NCBI RefSeq assembly: GCF_000090795.2
Contig: NW_003546245.1
Span: 3,524 to 67,523 of the forward strand
Direction of reading: 5' to 3'
Length of the DNA: 64,000 nt
Source of the DNA: Amphimedon queenslandica
Lineage: Eukaryota > Porifera > Demospongiae > Haplosclerida > Niphatidae
In this document: positions 34,963 through 47,623 of the stretch, one piece after another
Position numbering within the stretch: position 1 is the stretch's first letter
How the letters are laid out: every line of letters starts with the position of its first letter
The notes under the pieces: generated by a model
The model's input: only the letters and a program-made list of their open reading frames with translations
What the model was told of the DNA's origin: nothing
Databases searched by the model: none
Program-made: the position numbers and the translations under genes

Positions 34963-35653
34963 TTAATACTGCGTCATTGAAAGCAGTACAGCACATGCTC
35001 CACTGACAAGTAGAACAGATACAGCTCCTCCAAATAAAGAGAGCAAGTTGCAAATAAAGGACTTGCGGCGATACTTAACCATAGATCCCTTGTCATGTCT
35101 TGCTTCAGCAGCTCGAGCCTGCAAAGGAGGACAAACAGTCATTGACACCATTATCATAGGAACAGGAACTAATACTGCAGGTTGTGCATGTAACAGTATT
35201 GTTCAGTGGCATACTTTTAAAGAGTAAACAATGGCTGGAATGGAGCACAATAGTGATAGCCAACTAGCTGAAACAGTGTAGAGAACGGCTAGGAACATGG
35301 AGGCTTTTAAGTGATGGTCTCTTCGTTTGCGAGGTAGGCTGTGGTTTGCAACTAGCTGGAAAGATCCATTAGGAATTAATATTGGTAGAGACTGTAAGTG
35401 AGAATTACTGACAATAAACCAGTTGGGGATTGCTGTATCTTACGTGTACAATGGTATACTGAGAAGATTGGTAGGCTGGGGGAGATTCGCCATCATGGTC
35501 TCCCTCTAAACAAAAGATGCGAGTTAATTTGTGCCTTTATTAAGAGTGAACTATCTTACCTTCCTATAATAATAATGAAAGCATGTTATTATACCATTTA
35601 AAGAAATAACTTACATTTTCTTTGATCAAAGCAGAATATGATGGCAGATCCAT
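34963..35653 (-). CDS. CD225-family membrane protein C1, with PPxY
   Basis: Four exons (35615-35653, 35444-35503, 35215-35355, 34963-35118) join in phase to 131 aa. It begins MDLPSYSALIKENGDHDGES, followed by PPAY (a PPxY motif) and QSSQYTIVH. Helix 1 ends CSIPAIVYSLK, then ARAAEARHDKGSMVKYRRKS and helix 2. The tail is short (SMTQY), without Tyr/Cys repeats. The RGD-like turn of other members is RHD here. It has no close duplicate in the window. Confidence 0.8.
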
Positions 35654-35818
35654 TGGTAGTGCTTGTTGCTGATGCGCCTGCATCATTCAATCATCAGCCT
35701 GTGCGTGGGCGTATCCTTTTGCAACTAATTAGCCACACCCTTCTGCAAAAGAAATGCATGAGGAATTGAATTGACTCTATTTAAAATTCATTGATTAACA
35801 ACACACAAAATGTTTTTC

Positions 35819-36523
35819 TTAACTGTTAAAGATAACAATTATGACAAAACAGGCAAAGCTGACAGCTCCAGTGATCATGCCAGCTATATCAAGTATAAGA
35901 GCAGTCTTGGCTTTCTTCTCCATAGTTACATTGTCACCTCTCGATTCAGCATCTTGCGCCTATCATAAAAACAAACGTAGCTAAACTATCCAAAAAAACA
36001 AGCTATACTTAAATCAAAACCACAATTCTGTGATTTAATAAGATCAAATAAAGACAATTTAGACACTTTTATCTTCAAATTGAAGAGGTACTGTGTTTTT
36101 CTACTTGTAAGACACTTTTAAAAAGTCAAAACAACATGAATTCTATTGATATTTACACCCTGTTTCTCACACAGAGCTGCAGGCTTACAGAAAGTGCAAA
36201 TAAAATGGCTGGAATAGTGCAAATGAGTGTGAGCCATCCACAGAACAGGAAGCAGACTATGGAGATGATGATGGACAGGAGAAGATAGTGATCACCAGTT
36301 CCAAAACGACGCTCGTACACCACAAACGTTGGCGGCTGAGTAATAACAATTGTCTATAAATCGTGAAAAAGCAAAAAATTAAGTGCGGGAATAAGAAATG
36401 AGGTTCATTACTTGGCCACCAGGAGGACTTGTAAGAGGTTGGTTCTCTAAAATATAAAAATAACATTATTATTACAGTGAATTCGGTTCACAGACTATTC
36501 TTCCATAACTCACCTCCAGACAT
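35819..36523 (-). CDS. CD225-family membrane protein C2
   Basis: Four exons (36514-36523, 36412-36446, 36189-36353, 35819-35959) join to 116 aa starting MSGENQPLTSPPGGQ. The TM1 exon reads TIVITQPPTFVVYERR, GTGDHYLLLSI, and ends CTIPAILFALS. The TM2 exon starts AQDAESRGDNVTMEKKAK and ends directly after helix 2 (VIIVIFNS), so there is essentially no C-terminal tail. It is among the shortest members. Confidence 0.82.
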
Positions 36524-36653
36524 TTTGAGCTGAGGTCTACAATAATGCACGTGATTACCATTAGCTCACCCAGCCACACCCATTAACAGCTGAGCTGGCT
36601 TCCTTGCCTGCGCTTGCTGCTAGTGATGAATAGTTTCTGTCATTGTTATAATT

Positions 36654-37391
36654 TTACAAATTCAGAGAGTAATGAATAAGTAGGACAATAAATATTATAG
36701 ATACAGCAACTATGAAAGAGAGTACAGCAAATAGATTGAACTGAATGGCAGAGTATATTACTCTCTCAGCCTTTTCATCGTCTCGTTCTTTCTCTGCCTC
36801 TTGAGCCTGCAATAGCATTGAAATAAATAATATGCATTCAAGCCTTAACTGCAGTAGCTTACAGCAATAGAATAAAAGATAGCAGGGACTGTACAGATCA
36901 GGGTCCACCATGCTCCACAGGAACAGCAGAGGAGAGTGAGTAAAACTGACAAGACAAGATGATGTCCTCCGTGACCATATTTGTAATAATGGTAGCGATG
37001 GTGTCGCCTCAGTGCATCATAATGATGAGGCTCCTCATTGATTATGTTCTAAAATGAAAATCAATTATGCCCCGTGATGATTGCTCATCTATCATCAAGA
37101 AGGTAGGGATTTTATTATGACACAGCCATGCTATGTGTGTGTGTAGATATATATCTGCTTGAGTTTTAGAGAGCTATACATAAACTATTGATTGCAAGTT
37201 AGTAGCTATAATAGTAGCTATAGATTTATTTTAGGCCTTTTATTGCAACTTTACAAGCTACATCAAGATTTACTTCTGTATTTGGCTCATGCTCGTTTCC
37301 TCTGGGTATCAAAAGGGATGCTCCTATTGAAAGATAAAAACAATGATGGATTAAAACGAGCTATAAAGCATTTACTTTCTTCTGAAGACAT
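36654..37391 (-). CDS. CD225-family membrane protein C3, with dileucine N-terminus
   Basis: Four exons (37376-37391, 37274-37323, 36863-37048, 36654-36806) join in phase to 134 aa. The N-terminus MSSEERASLLIPRGNEHEPN contains ERASLL, a match to ExxxLL sorting signals. A His/Tyr-rich stretch (HHYDALRRHHRYHYYKYGHG) precedes helix 1, which has a C-C-x-C cluster and ends CTVPAIFYSIA. The loop is AQEAEKERDDEKAERVIYS, and the tail is short. The first two exons are duplicated as an orphan pair at 39,938-40,055. Confidence 0.76.
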
Positions 37392-37860
37392 AATCGCGCA
37401 TCATACAAGGGTGGGGCTCAGCTAGCTCATTCGGCAAAAAGGCGTGGCTACAACGCCTTTCAGTAGCACCTTTTGTAGTATTGTAACTCATTTTTGCTGA
37501 AATGGAATTTTCCCAAACAGACTAGACTCCAATTGACTTTGCTCTACTTATACAGCTGCACTTCACTCAAAGGTGTGTACACATTATAGCTAACCAATCA
37601 CAATGTAATGAATAGGATGTTTAAAAAAAAACAATCAAATTTATGTACTAAAATAGTCCATAGTATTTGACAACCAACTTTTTATGAAAATGAGTGAACA
37701 AGCAAACATTTTCAAAGGCGGGGTCACAAATAGACTACCTACATCTATAGATAATCTATTATACAGAACAACAGTAATGAATGCAGGTACACACACACAC
37801 ACACACACACACATACATTTAATGACAAGTTATTGTAATGATTATTGTCTTTCTTTTAAC

Positions 37861-38824
37861 TCAAAATGTAATCACATGTACTGTATACAGTAAAACAAAA
37901 ATGACCACACCGCAGCCAAATACTATTGCTCCCCCACTGAAGGCCAGAGATAAGCAGCGACTCCTTTGTGCAGCTTCCATGTCCCCACGAAGTTCTTCAT
38001 CTTTTGCCTTAAAAGGAAGAAATATCATATAAATCAGTTGAGAGCATAGATTTATATATACTTAAAAGAAACTGAAATTGCCATTAAGTCTAAAGATGCA
38101 TTTTAATAACAATGACAGGTTTCATTCAAACATTATACCAAAAGGGAGGGATTAAATGAAATTTGAGCAATGTTGTACTTAAATATACAATTATGTATAA
38201 TTATGTTGTTAAGGAGAAGGAGCTTGTTGCCAGCAGCCAAGTAACAAGTTACCAAAAAAGAACTGATTTTTAATTTGCACAACACAAGTAACTACAATAG
38301 AATAGAAGGATACAGTACTTACTTGACTAGCAAATACCATGGCCGGAATGGTACACAAAAGAACCAAAAATGTACCACAGAAGAAGCAAAGAACAGTCAA
38401 AATGACAGCAAAGTTTAAATAGTAATCACTTGAACTGGACTGGCTTGTCTGTGCCAGGTAATTAGGCATTGGTTGCCTCACAGTGACTACATGGTTCTGG
38501 ATAATAGTTTGGTGTTTTAAAAAGTGAACTTTAAAACCCATAAATACTTACATGAGGTGGGGGACGAATCAAATGTGGAGGAACTGGAGGTACTTTGTAT
38601 TGTTCTATATCAATGAACTGACTCATGGGCTGAGCCTGAGGCAATGGCTGAGGTGGTGATGGTACAGCATCACTCTTATGAGAAAAACAAGTCCACAATC
38701 ATTATGTTATAAAACTTACTTTATGTTCAACTAACAATGGATCATAATCTTCTTCACCTAGAATAGCAAGAGCAAATGAATAAGTTTATCAGTCAATGGC
38801 ACCTTCTGTGTTATTGTAGCTCAT
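37861..38824 (-). CDS. CD225-family membrane protein D1
   Basis: Five exons (38803-38824, 38720-38757, 38552-38674, 38323-38496, 37861-38007) join to 167 aa. The N-terminus MSYNNTEGEEDYDPLLVEHK has an acidic dileucine (DYDPLL). A proline-rich exon (SDAVPSPPQPLPQAQPM) follows. Helix 1 (LCFFCGTFLVLLCTIPAMVF) ends ASQ at the phase-0 intron. The loop is AKDEELRGDMEAAQRSRC, then helix 2. It is a near-identical duplicate of the gene at 41,403-42,395, differing mainly at the extreme C-terminus (VHVITF against GGAISFE). Confidence 0.85.
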
Positions 38825-40213
38825 TTTAGGATTTTCAAGACTACAGTAAAGTAGTATACTAACTTGGCTCAAGTTATATATGGCTGGTTGACTTTTAAGG
38901 GCTAAGGCCAAGTTATTAAAGGGTATGACCCAGTACCATTAGCTAACCACAGGAATGAAGAATGTTTAAAATAACTATAACATATCAATCATTAGCTGAG
39001 AATTCTCTCATAACAAACTGCATGTACTGTAGTACAGTACAGTCATTGGACACAACTTTAAAAGTTCATAAGAAATCCAATTTTTTCTACACGTGTAGAA
39101 AGAATTGGATTTATAAGTACATGTATATACATGCATCAGAAAATATTATAAAATGAAGAATTTTCTACTTTTCATTTTTGGCAAAATTTAGTCAAAGTTC
39201 CAAGTACAGGGACTTTGGTCCGATTTTGGAGCGACTTTAAAAATTCATAAAAAATCCAATTTTGATTGGAATCAGCTCAAACTTTCTACACAACATAAGT
39301 AGATGTATATGTATCAGAAAACATTATAAAAATGAAAAATTCTTTATTTTTTATTTTTGGCAAAATTTGGCCAAGTTCCTGTACTATAATATAACAGGGA
39401 TTTTTACACGATTTTTGAGTAAATTTAAAAAATTGTAAAGAATCCAATTTTGATTGAAATCAACTCAAACTTTTTAGACAACCTAAGTACCGGTACATGT
39501 ATATGCATCAAAAAGTATTATAAAAATCTCTACCTTTTAATTTTTGGCAAAATTTGGTCAGAGTCACTGTCACCTTCAGATACAAGCATTCATTGTAGCT
39601 ATAAAAATGGTATAAACTTACATGATAGTGTGAGTAAGACTCTATGAATAGTTTAATAAGATTCTCTGTTAAATTTTATCTTAATCATATTCTTTATCAG
39701 AATAAAGTGCTATGATAGGGTGTGCTATGATAGCTCAGTGGGTCTGATAATTGCTCATCTATCATCAAGAAGGTAGGGATTTTATTATGGCACAGTCATG
39801 CTATGTGTGTGCATAGACATACATCTGCTTGAGTTTTAGAGAGCTATACATAGACTATTGATTGCAAGTTAGTAATAGTAGCTATAGATTTATTTTAGGC
39901 CTTTTATTGCAACTTTACAAGCTACATCAAGACTTACTTCTGTATTTGGCTCATGCTCGTTTCCTCTGGGTATCAAAAGAGATGCTCCTATTGAAAAATA
40001 AAAACAATGATGGATTAAAACGAGCTATAAAGCATTTACTTTCTTCCGCAGACATAATCGCGCATCATACAAGGCCTTAAGGGTGGGGGTCAGCTCATTC
40101 TGCAAAAAGGCGTGGCTACAATTCAGCCACGCCCCAGATCATAATTAAAATTATTATTGATAAAAACACACTGACTGAACTTAAGTGAATCAATACACAA
40201 TTATTGTCTTTTT
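38825..40213. repeat. Duplicated intergenic DNA with satellite units
   Basis: 38,825-39,720 matches 59-840 and 42,333-43,220, and includes degenerate 186-bp satellite units at 39,060-39,560. At about 39,720 the match breaks and joins DNA equivalent to 37,060-37,430. The stretch therefore marks a duplication junction. Confidence 0.75.
39938..40055 (-). pseudogene. Orphan 5' exons of a C3-type CD225 gene
   Basis: Exons at 40040-40055 and 39938-39987 would encode MSAEERASLLIPRGNEHEPN plus two residues, almost the same as exons 1-2 of the gene at 36,654, with intact gt/ag signals. No C3-type helix exons follow. Downstream on the minus strand comes the D1 gene, whose proline-rich exon also begins in phase 0. 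The pair is therefore either a relic or an alternative first-exon set for D1. Confidence 0.55.
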
Positions 40214-41042
40214 TTACTTATAGCTGGTCAGTGAAAGTGCAACATATGAAATAGCAGTTATCACAACACCACCAACTATCATTCCACCAATATTAAAGAC
40301 CATTGATACGCAGCGACTGTTTTCTGCAGCAACAGCATCTCCACGAAGGTCTTCATCCTTTGACTTAAATGAAGAATAATAATACAATGCAATATGAACA
40401 ATTGAAAAATTTACAATTTCATAAGAAATTGAAATTGCTATTTATCACTATATAGCTGTATTTAATAACAATACAGGCTTCAACACAAACTGCAACAACT
40501 GATATTATTGCTCACTTTGTATGCAAATATCATGGCTGGAATGGTACACAAAAGAACTAAAAATGCGCCACAGAAGAAACAGAAAACAGTCAAAAAGATA
40601 GAGAAGCCCAAATAGTAGTCACCTAAACTATAATCACCGCTTGACTGCATTTGCATGGACTGCAGTGGCTGGCTCACAGTGATTCCATGGCTCTGGGCAA
40701 TGGCATGAAAGAGTAAGTAAAAAAATAAAGCAAGATTTACTGAACTAACAGCAGTAGTTGGAGGAGGAGGAATAACATTAGGAGAAACTGGAGGTACTTG
40801 GTATTGCTCTGTAACAACAAAGTGAGTTCTGGCGGCCATTGGTTGCAGTGTCAGTTGATGTCCAGGTGGTGGTTGACTCTCCAGGGGAGACAAGAAAAGC
40901 ATTTTGTAAGTCCAACTTGAAGTAAGCTTACTTTTTGATCACTTAAAAATAGCTCCAAATCTACTTCATCTATAAAATAGTGAAAGTAAATGAATAGCTA
41001 GTTTTATCATTGAGTAGCACCTTTTGCAGTATTGTAGCTCAT
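40214..41042 (-). CDS. CD225-family membrane protein D2
   Basis: Five exons (41021-41042, 40932-40969, 40750-40878, 40516-40692, 40214-40363) join to 171 aa starting MSYNTAKDEVDLELFLSDQK. The proline-rich exon reads SQPPPGHQLTLQPMAARTHF. The TM1 exon has a duplicated GDYSLGDYYLGF entry, a FCFFCGAF helix and IPAMIFAYK. The loop SKDEDLRGDAVAAENSRC and helix 2 (GGVVITAISYVALS) follow, ending TSYK. It lies between the two near-identical D genes but is clearly older, sharing only the architecture. Confidence 0.84.
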
Positions 41043-41402
41043 TTTTGCTGAAATGGAATTTTCCCAAACAGACTAGACTCCAATTGACTTTGCTCTACTT
41101 ATACAGCTGCACTCAACTCAAAGGTGTGTACACATTATAGCTAACCAATCACAATGTAGTGAATAGGATGTTTAAAATAAACAATGAAAGTTATGCACTA
41201 CAATAGTCCATGGTATTTGACAACCAACTTTTTATAAAAATGAGTCAACAAGTAAACATTTTCAAAGGCGGGGTCACAAATAGACTATCTACATCTATAG
41301 ATAATCTATTATACAGAACAGCAGTAATGAATGCAGGCACACACACAAACACACACATATACATTTAATGACAAGTTATTGCAATGATTATTGTCTTTCT
41401 TT

Positions 41403-42395
41403 TCACTCAAAACTAATCGCACCTCCTAAAATCAGTAAAGCAGAAATGACCACACCGCAACCAAATACTATTGCTCCCCCACTGAAGGCCAGAGATAAGC
41501 AGCGACTCCTTTGTGCGGCTTCCATGTCCCCACGAAGTTCTTCATCTTTTGCCTTAAAAGGAAGAAATATCATATAAAGCAGTTGAGGGTATAGATTTAT
41601 ACATACTTAAAAGAAACTGAAATTGCCATTAAGTTTAAAGATGCATTTCAATAACAATGACAAGTTTCATAACATTCAAACACAAACAGCAATTAAGTGC
41701 AATTGCAATGCATTACATCAGAAGGGGGGCTAAAAGACATTTGAGCAATGTTGTACTTAAATATACAATTATGTATATTATGTTGTTAAGGAGAAGGAGC
41801 ATGTTGCCAGCAGCCAAGTAACAAGTTGCCAAAAAAGAACTGATTTTTAATTTGCACAACACAAGTAACTACAATAGAATAGAAGGATACAGTACTTACT
41901 TGACTAGCAAATACCATGGCCGGAATGGTACACAAAAGAACCAAAAATGTACCACAAAAGAAGCAAAGAACAGTCAAAATGACAGCAAAGTTTAAATAGT
42001 AATCACTTGAACTGGACTGGCTTGTCTGTGCCAGGTAATTAGGCATTGGTTGCCTCACAGTGACTACATGGTTCTGGATAATAGTTTGGTGTTTAAAAAA
42101 GTGAACTTTAAAACCCATAAATACTTACATGAGGTGGGGGATGAATCAAATGCGGAGGAACTGGAGGTACCTTGCATTGTTCTATATCAATGAACTGACT
42201 CATGGGCTGAGCCTGAGGCAATGGCTGAGGTGGTGATGGTACAGCATCACTCTTAGGGAAAGTAAGTCCACAATCATTATGTTATAAAACTTACTTTATG
42301 TTCAACTAACAATGGATCATAATCTTCTTCACCTAGAATAGCAAGAGCAAATGAATAAGCTTATCAGTCAATGCACCTGTGTTATTGTAGCTCAT
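41403..42395 (-). CDS. CD225-family membrane protein D3
   Basis: Five exons (42377-42395, 42295-42332, 42129-42251, 41900-42073, 41403-41552) join to 167 aa starting MSYNNTGEEDYDPLLVEHK. The TM1 exon product is the same as that of the gene at 37,861. The last exon shares AKDEELRGDMEAAQRSRC and then ends SALLILGGAISFE. The duplicated unit runs from about 40,980 to 42,330 and corresponds to 37,440-38,760. Confidence 0.85.
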
Positions 42396-43656
42396 TTTAG
42401 GATTTTCAAGACTAGCAGCTTTAGTATACTCAACTTATACGGTCGGTTGACTTAAGACCAAGTTATTAAAGGGTATGACCCTGTACTATTAGCTAACCAC
42501 AGGAATAAAAGAATGTTTAGAATAACTATCAATCATTAGCTGAGAATTCTCTCATAACAAACTGCATGTATGTACTATAGTACAGTACAGTCCTTGGCTA
42601 CAACTTTAAAAGTTCATAAGAAATCCAATTTTGGTTGAAAGCAGCTCAAACTTTCTACACAACATAAGTACATGTATATGCATCAGAAAATATCATAAAA
42701 ATTGAGAATTCCCTGCTTTTCATTTTTGGCAAAATTCGGCCAAAGTCTTACAGGGGACTTTTACACAATTTTTGAGTAAATTTTAAAATTTGTAAAAAAA
42801 TTAAATTTTGATCGAAATCAACTCGATCATTCTACACAACATAAGTACATGTATATACATCAGAAAATATGATAAAAATGAAGAGTTTTTTTGGCAAAAT
42901 ATTTTTGAGTAAATTAAAAATTTTGTAAAAAATCAAATTTTGATTGGAATCAACTCAAACTTTTTTGACAATATAAGTGCATGATATGCATCAGAAAATA
43001 TTATTAAAATGAAGAATTTTATACTTTTCATTTTTGGCAAAATTTGGCCAAAGTTCCTGTCACCTTTAGATACAATCATTCATTGTAGCTATAAATTATA
43101 ATAAAATGACACAAAAGCTTCATAGACTTACATCATAGTATGAGTAAGAGGCTCTATGAATAGTTTAAAAAGATTCCCTGTTGAACTTTATCTTAATCAT
43201 AATCAATCATAAAGTGCTATAGGGTGTGGTTGGAATGTGAACTATACTACTAGTATCACATTCATAAGGTGTGAATGCCTGCATGTGAATGACATCACAT
43301 GATCCCACAAGAACAGACTGTGCTCTTCACTGCTAACAGTTTGCTTTACTCTACTGACACTACACTAGTGCAAGTGTACAAGTGCAAATGTACAGCATCA
43401 GCATGTACTAAAATGACTTCATTATCAGCTAACAGCTTAACGTGACGCTTTAGTATCTCACACATTTAAGGATTATACTTCTTCCTTGCATAATTAACTT
43501 TCCATGCGAGACAATTATAAACTTTGCAGCAATAAAGATAACTTGTAAACAAAAACACAAACAACCTAAAATAACAAACACACTAGCTATAGCTCATCCT
43601 CAAAGTTTATAAGTACATATACAGACCCACTGAGCTTACAGATGTGCTCCATAAGC

Positions 43657-44814
43657 TCAGCAATAGTAATACTGGTAATAGTAGGAATAATAACAGTTGT
43701 TGGCTTGAGAAACAGTCGTTGCAATCACAATTATGAAAATGACAATGAAGACAGCATATGTTGCTATGCCTCCAATGTTGAGGAAGAGGGCAAGTCGGCG
43801 GTTTCTTTCAACAGCTGCTTGATCACCACGAGCGTCTGCATCCCTAGCCTGTGAATATAATTAATAATTATTAATAATCAATAATTACATGAAATGGAGT
43901 GAAATATCTCAGACACAAAGGAAAAACAAGCAATTTTTTTGGGAGTCATAACGCAAAGTGTTTACTTAAAAAGTCAATTTAAAAGAATAAACCATCATGT
44001 CATGTGTACAGTTGTAGGCGTAGACAAAGTTGATAAGTATATACACATGTAGATAATCCCTGAGATAAAAGTCACATAATAACAGTCCTTTAGGGAATGA
44101 AACACCAAACAGTGCATTGGGATATTTAACCAGTTTCAATAAAATATCAGCACCTTAACTGATGTTTCCCCTGTATTCTACAGTGCTATTGTTATGACTT
44201 ACATTGATTGCAAAGACAATGGCTGGTATGGTACAAGCAAGAGCGCACCATGTTCCCCAGAAGAAGCAGCAAATGGTCAAGAATATTGAGAGACTCAAGT
44301 AGTGATCAGCCGACCTGTATGTACGATAGGTCGTGTGGACTGGGGCAGGCTGGGTCACAACGACAGTGTTCTAAAAATTAATTATGTCTCCATAACAAGA
44401 AATGAAAGAGATTGTTGCTTACATTATGTGTAGCTGGTGCAGCCTGATAGCCACCATAAGCTGTAAAGGAAAGAAAACAATTGTTTTACATAATCTAATT
44501 ATTCTTCATGCATGCCAATCACTTGTTGGTGCTTGCATGCCATTCAAGTGTAAAGACAGTATTTTTAAAAGGACTGACCAGGAGGTGGATAACCCTGCTG
44601 AGGTGGATAACCCTGCTGTGGTGGGGGGGCCATTGGTGGCGGAGCATTGTATGCCTACAAAGAGAAGAGAAGTAAAGATATTATACAGCTGGAGACAGAC
44701 CGCCAGTTAGCATGGACTTACTGGAGGTGGGGGCTGTACCAATGGCTGTTTGTCACCTAAAGAGTAAGAGACAGTTAAAAAATACTGAAACTAGCAACCG
44801 CGAGCCTTACTCAT
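43657..44814 (-). CDS. CD225/dispanin (IFITM-like) membrane protein, copy B
   Basis: Six exons (44811-44814, 44722-44756, 44579-44654, 44423-44460, 44203-44370, 43657-43848) join to 170 aa. The N-terminus has DKQPLVQPPPP and repeated QQGYPP. The TM1 exon contains ADHYLSLSIFLTICCFFWG and ends IPAIVFAIN. The TM2 exon starts ARDADARGDQAAVERNRR and ends in the tail NNCYYSYYYQYYYC. This is the intact counterpart of the pseudogene at 1,258 and shows what that copy has lost. Confidence 0.87.
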
Positions 44815-45087
44815 CCTTATTGTATGGAAGATTTGCTGGAAGCAAGAGACAACTTTGACAAGAGAAGGGGCTGAAAGGACTGAGCGCAGTAAGGTCACTA
44901 AGGTCAGCGGGAAACTAGCTGATGGTAGATCGGATCCTGTGCATGTGGTAGGTAGATAGACTCACGTGCTAAAGCCACAAAAAATTAAAATTAATTTTAT
45001 TAGCACTCCAACACAACGACCATTGTATCTTTTTCACACACAAAAAAAAACTAAAACTTAATAGCAATACCATGAAAAAGGTCCTGT

Positions 45088-46164
45088 TCACTTGTAGCAA
45101 TAATAAGAATAATCGTTATAATAATAATTATAATAGGAATAGCAATAAGAATAAGAAGAAGAATAATAATAAGATCCAGCACTGACATTGATTGAAACAA
45201 TGGCAATAATGATGACAACTATGGACACAACGTAGGTGACAATCCCACCAATGTTGAGACCCAAAGCTAAACGACGGTTACGACTGACTGCTTCTGCATC
45301 ACCACGGACCTCAGCATCTCTAGCCTGAAATGAATAGAATACATAAAGGACAAATCACCCTCAATTTTTATTTCATTTTCTGATACATATTGATGTACTT
45401 ATGCTATGTAGCAAGTTTGAGCTGATTTCGACTTCAATTTTAAAGTTAAAGACTTACATTGATTGCAAAGACAATGGCTGGTATGGTACAAGCAAGAGCG
45501 CACCATGTTCCCCAGAAGAAGCAGCAAATGGTCAAGAATATTGAGAGGGTCAAAAAGTGATCTCCGCTTGTATGACGATTATAAACAACAGCCGGTCTAG
45601 TTGGCTGAGTTGTCACAATAACGGTATTCTAAAACAACAAAGAGATGAGGTTAAACAACAAAGTAATGTATATTTTCCAAATGGCTTACATTAGTTGTCT
45701 GAGGAGCTGCATAATATGGCTGAGCTAGAAATGAAAATATTGTATTATCAAGTTGCAATATCAGATGCCAATGAGTATAGAGTAACATAGTACATATAGT
45801 AAGACTATCTGTAGTAAGAGTATCACAGTACATATAGTACACAGTACTTTAAAAATTACGTACCTACATGCAAAAAATTCCCCAGAGGTCACCACAAATT
45901 TTGATAAAGAGGCAGACAGTAAAAGTACATGCATAATAATATTGTTGAAATTTCATTAATTTTCATACCAGGAGGTGGTTGATAGGGCCGTTGAGGTGGA
46001 GGTGGCTGATACTGGTAAGGCTGGAAAAAAACACAATACAATAATTCATGCATGAAGAAGAGGTTCAACTTACAGGTGGTGCTCCCATCAGCGGCTGCTT
46101 ATCGTAACCTGCAGGAAAAAGAGGCGAAATAATGCCATTACAATACAAGTATAGTCATACTCAT
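45088..46164 (-). CDS. CD225/dispanin (IFITM-like) membrane protein, copy B
   Basis: Six exons (46161-46164, 46074-46108, 45969-46020, 45690-45724, 45458-45628, 45088-45324) join to 177 aa. It matches the gene at 6,685 through the MSYDKQPLMGAPP start, the proline-rich exon and both helices. The C-terminal tail is longer and different (GSYYYYSSSYSYCYSYYNYY and onward, ending YYCYK). The DNA of the tail is a TAT/TAC-type low-complexity run, the most variable part between the copies. Confidence 0.87.
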
Positions 46165-46457
46165 GTTGCAAAGTGGTACAATATGAATCTTCCAAACGTG
46201 TAAATGAACTCCTCTATGTCCTCCTCTACTTTGCACGCGCGTTTAAAATACCGTATAAACTCTATTTTAGTGTTTTCAAAATTTTAACTGATTTATGCCA
46301 AAGATATTAGATAATGATTAATTTTTTGTGGGGCGAGGTCAATAAACAAAGTATATTATTATTATAAAAACAGCTGACACAATAAACAAACACATCACTG
46401 TACATCATTTGCACAAATAAAGTTTTGTTTGCAGCATTTCTTCTGAGCAGGGCCACA

Positions 46458-47398
46458 CTAATATGTAGTAGGTGTTGGAGTTCCATCTTCAGCATGATGG
46501 ACTTCATATCGATAAGACATGACATACCAAGCAATGGTGAGGCCCAGTGTAATCAGACCAACAATAGATCCAATGATGTTCAAAGCAAGTGCAGCCTGAC
46601 GCTTGGACCTCATTGCAACCATGTCCCCTCGCATCTCTGCCTCTCTTGCCTGCAAAGAATGCGGAAAAATAAAAGATTATTATATTGAAAGGTACACTGA
46701 ATGTAGTGTTAGTTATCAGAGTGACAACAGAGCAAAAGGGAAAGATGTCGTAACTAACATGGACAGCATAAACAATTGCTGGTATGACACAACAAAGGCC
46801 ACATGAGCCAAATATGCACCAGAAGAATGCAAGGAAGACAGAGAGCGTGAAGAAGTTGTCACTGGGGTAATGAGTAGCAGCTGGGTTTGTATGATACTCT
46901 TGAGCCAGCGGCTGAGAGCTGACAATACGGACAGCAGGATTCTATAGTAAAGAAGACAAGAGCATAGCAATTGATCAACAATGCGTGAATATGTGCCAAA
47001 TTTGTCACTTGTGTTAGGCTAATGTTGGCATTAATAAGTTTTTATAAAAAGGCATGGGCATAGCTGATACTCTTGGCATAACCGGGAATAGCATAGCTCA
47101 ATCTGCCCCGCTGTAGGGAGACTGATGAATTAAGGCATCGTTTCACTATAGTCTAGATCATCTACATTGTTAGTTTTACTACAAAGAATGCACAGTTCTG
47201 GTTTTGACTGCATGCCAACCTAGTTACAAATAATCAGCTTAGGCAGAGTTGAGCTGATTAAAGCCAGAGTATTAAATTATGGCAACTTACAACAGAGTAA
47301 ACGGGAGGTGCCTCTGGAGGAATTAAAACTTTCTCTGTGGAAAGAAAACAATCAATAATCAAATTCGATGCTTATCCTTGTAACTTACGGTCTTCCAT
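46458..47398 (-). CDS. CD225-family membrane protein with PPxY, copy B
   Basis: Four exons (47389-47398, 47291-47334, 46759-46941, 46458-46649) give 142 aa. It matches the gene at 8,030 almost completely, including PPVY near the N-terminus, the Cys-rich helix 1 and an identical TM2 exon product. Intron sequences are also nearly identical, which points to a very recent duplication or an allelic copy. Confidence 0.87.
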
Positions 47399-47623
47399 TT
47401 TTCCAGGGATGTAGTCTATGATATCTCTTTCTCTTTGTCTAAAGATGTTTTTGCAAACTTTTTGCTGAGCAATAGCAGTACTCACACGTGATGATGATCA
47501 TAATGATTAATGATGTTATAATAATGATGTAATAATGATGCATTGATGCAGCAATTGCAATTACCGGTCATTATACATGTATAGCTATACTGCATTACCT
47601 TAGTGAATGTACACAGTCTAGAT

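Larger units (their letters stand above)
42278..47623. repeat. Segmental duplication, copy B
   Basis: Same-orientation copy of 1-9,230 with three intact CD225 genes. It lacks the counterpart of 2,330-5,903: the B gene at 43,657 has a 3' half like 1,258-2,000 and a 5' half like 4,862-5,100. It ends abruptly at the run of N. Bases 42,396-43,656 hold no gene, only duplicated intergenic DNA with degenerate satellite units. Confidence 0.85.

Noticed and set aside
37192-37425. Plus-strand 77-aa frame (and its copy at 39,862-40,080) as a small leucine-rich protein
   Set aside because: It lies antisense to the first two exons of the C3 CD225 gene. Its openness in both copies is explained by recent duplication and by the coding content of the other strand.
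43642-43854. Plus-strand 70-aa frame opposite the CD225 TM2 exon
   Set aside because: It is antisense to an exon with clear CD225 motifs and intact splice sites, so it is a shadow frame.
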